Source of the DNA: Gammaproteobacteria bacterium | GTDB taxonomy: Bacteria > Pseudomonadota > Gammaproteobacteria > Burkholderiales > Sulfuricellaceae | Direction: 5' to 3' | DNA length: 41,294 nucleotides | Assembly: GCA_018824405.1 (NCBI GenBank) | Contig: JAHJGO010000021.1 | Location: 1-41,294 of the forward strand | Shown here: piece after piece, positions 41,156-41,294 of the stretch | How the letters are laid out: each line of letters starts with the position of its first letter | How positions within the stretch are numbered: position 1 is the first letter of the stretch | Notes under the pieces: model-generated | Told to the model about the DNA's origin: nothing | Seen by the model: only the letters and a program-made list of their open reading frames with translations | The model's database searches: none | Translations under genes and position numbers: made by a program

Positions 41156-41294
41156 GCGGATTCAAGCACGAAGTGCAACGCGGTTAAATGATTGCATAAA
41201 AACCTCGTGAGGGGTTTTCCAGTTGAGTCGTTTTCGTGGGCGGTGATTCAGGCGGTACATGATCATGGCGATCTCCTCGTGGGTGATAGTCGTA
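41155..41294. mobile_element. End of an IS30-family insertion sequence
   Basis: The 3' end of an IS30-type transposase gene starts here on the minus strand, and GIY-YIG-like sequence stops at about the same place, so this is one edge of the element. The outer terminal repeat should be within about 41145-41170, but with only one end visible I cannot define it. The element extends beyond the window. Confidence 0.75.
41162..41294 (-). CDS. IS30-family transposase, C-terminal fragment
   Basis: The minus-strand frame entering from the right edge encodes the last 43 residues of a transposase: THEEIAMIMYRLNHRPRKRL, NWKTPHEVFMQ and a terminal SFNRVALRA. The NxRPRKRL...TPxEVF motif follows the catalytic glutamate helix of the DDE domain in IS30 transposases, and a VALR(T/A) ending is common in that family. 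The rest of the gene, including the helix-turn-helix and the catalytic residues, lies outside the window. Its stop overlaps the out-of-frame tail of the GIY-YIG gene. Confidence 0.85.
   Translation of the reverse strand, partial: TTITHEEIAMIMYRLNHRPRKRLNWKTPHEVFMQSFNRVALRA

Overview
The window looks like a chromosomal segment of a betaproteobacterium. I would guess a Nitrosomonadales-type organism (Gallionella/Sulfuricella-like), but that placement rests on gene order and remembered protein resemblance, not on a search. The bulk is housekeeping DNA of moderately high G+C with tightly packed operons. There is mobile DNA at both ends.

Left end (1-3090): the integrase-proximal end of an integrative element inserted at the 3' end of a tRNA-Ser(CGA) gene. 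It holds a tyrosine recombinase, a small helical protein preceded by a perfect 32-bp palindrome, and a nuclease-like gene that runs off the window. The far end of the element is outside the window.

3091-11864: tRNA-Ser, the lytic transglycosylase mltF, then a leftward operon ftsK - cupin (WbuC-like) - lolA - rarA - serS, with trxB divergent from ftsK.

11881-18513: an Smr-domain gene, then a six-gene rightward operon for lipid A modification with 4-amino-4-deoxy-L-arabinose: arnT, an ArnE/F-like small transporter, arnB, arnC and ArnA split into separate formyltransferase and decarboxylase genes. No arnD (deformylase), no second flippase subunit and no ugd are present.

18553-29968: an exported metallo-beta-lactamase-fold hydrolase, a fructosamine-kinase-family gene, lplT, a leftward run of an XPD/DinG-type helicase, an exported HIRAN protein, tsaB, rimI and a type-4 uracil-DNA glycosylase, an ABC1 kinase with a DUF6781-like partner, an NlpC/P60 peptidase and a patatin-like lipoprotein.

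30149-40560: a hybrid histidine kinase, tRNA-Ala(GGC) with a clear promoter and terminator, a glycine-zipper protein, relA, comEC and the lipoprotein-release genes lolD and lolC. With lolA earlier in the window, most of the cytoplasmic-membrane and periplasmic steps of lipoprotein sorting are encoded here, and MltF and the patatin protein are likely clients.

Right end (40561-41294): a decayed patch with a gene remnant, a 46-bp near-perfect palindrome, a GIY-YIG nuclease gene broken by a frameshift and an insertion, and the 3' end of an IS30-family transposase. No stretch above 300 bases lacks a gene. The longest gap is 40561-40854 and its contents are listed. I found no CRISPR array, and no convincing wholly new system. 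The best leads are the arn operon without arnD, the heptamer repeat inside lolD, the two large palindromes and the exported HIRAN protein.
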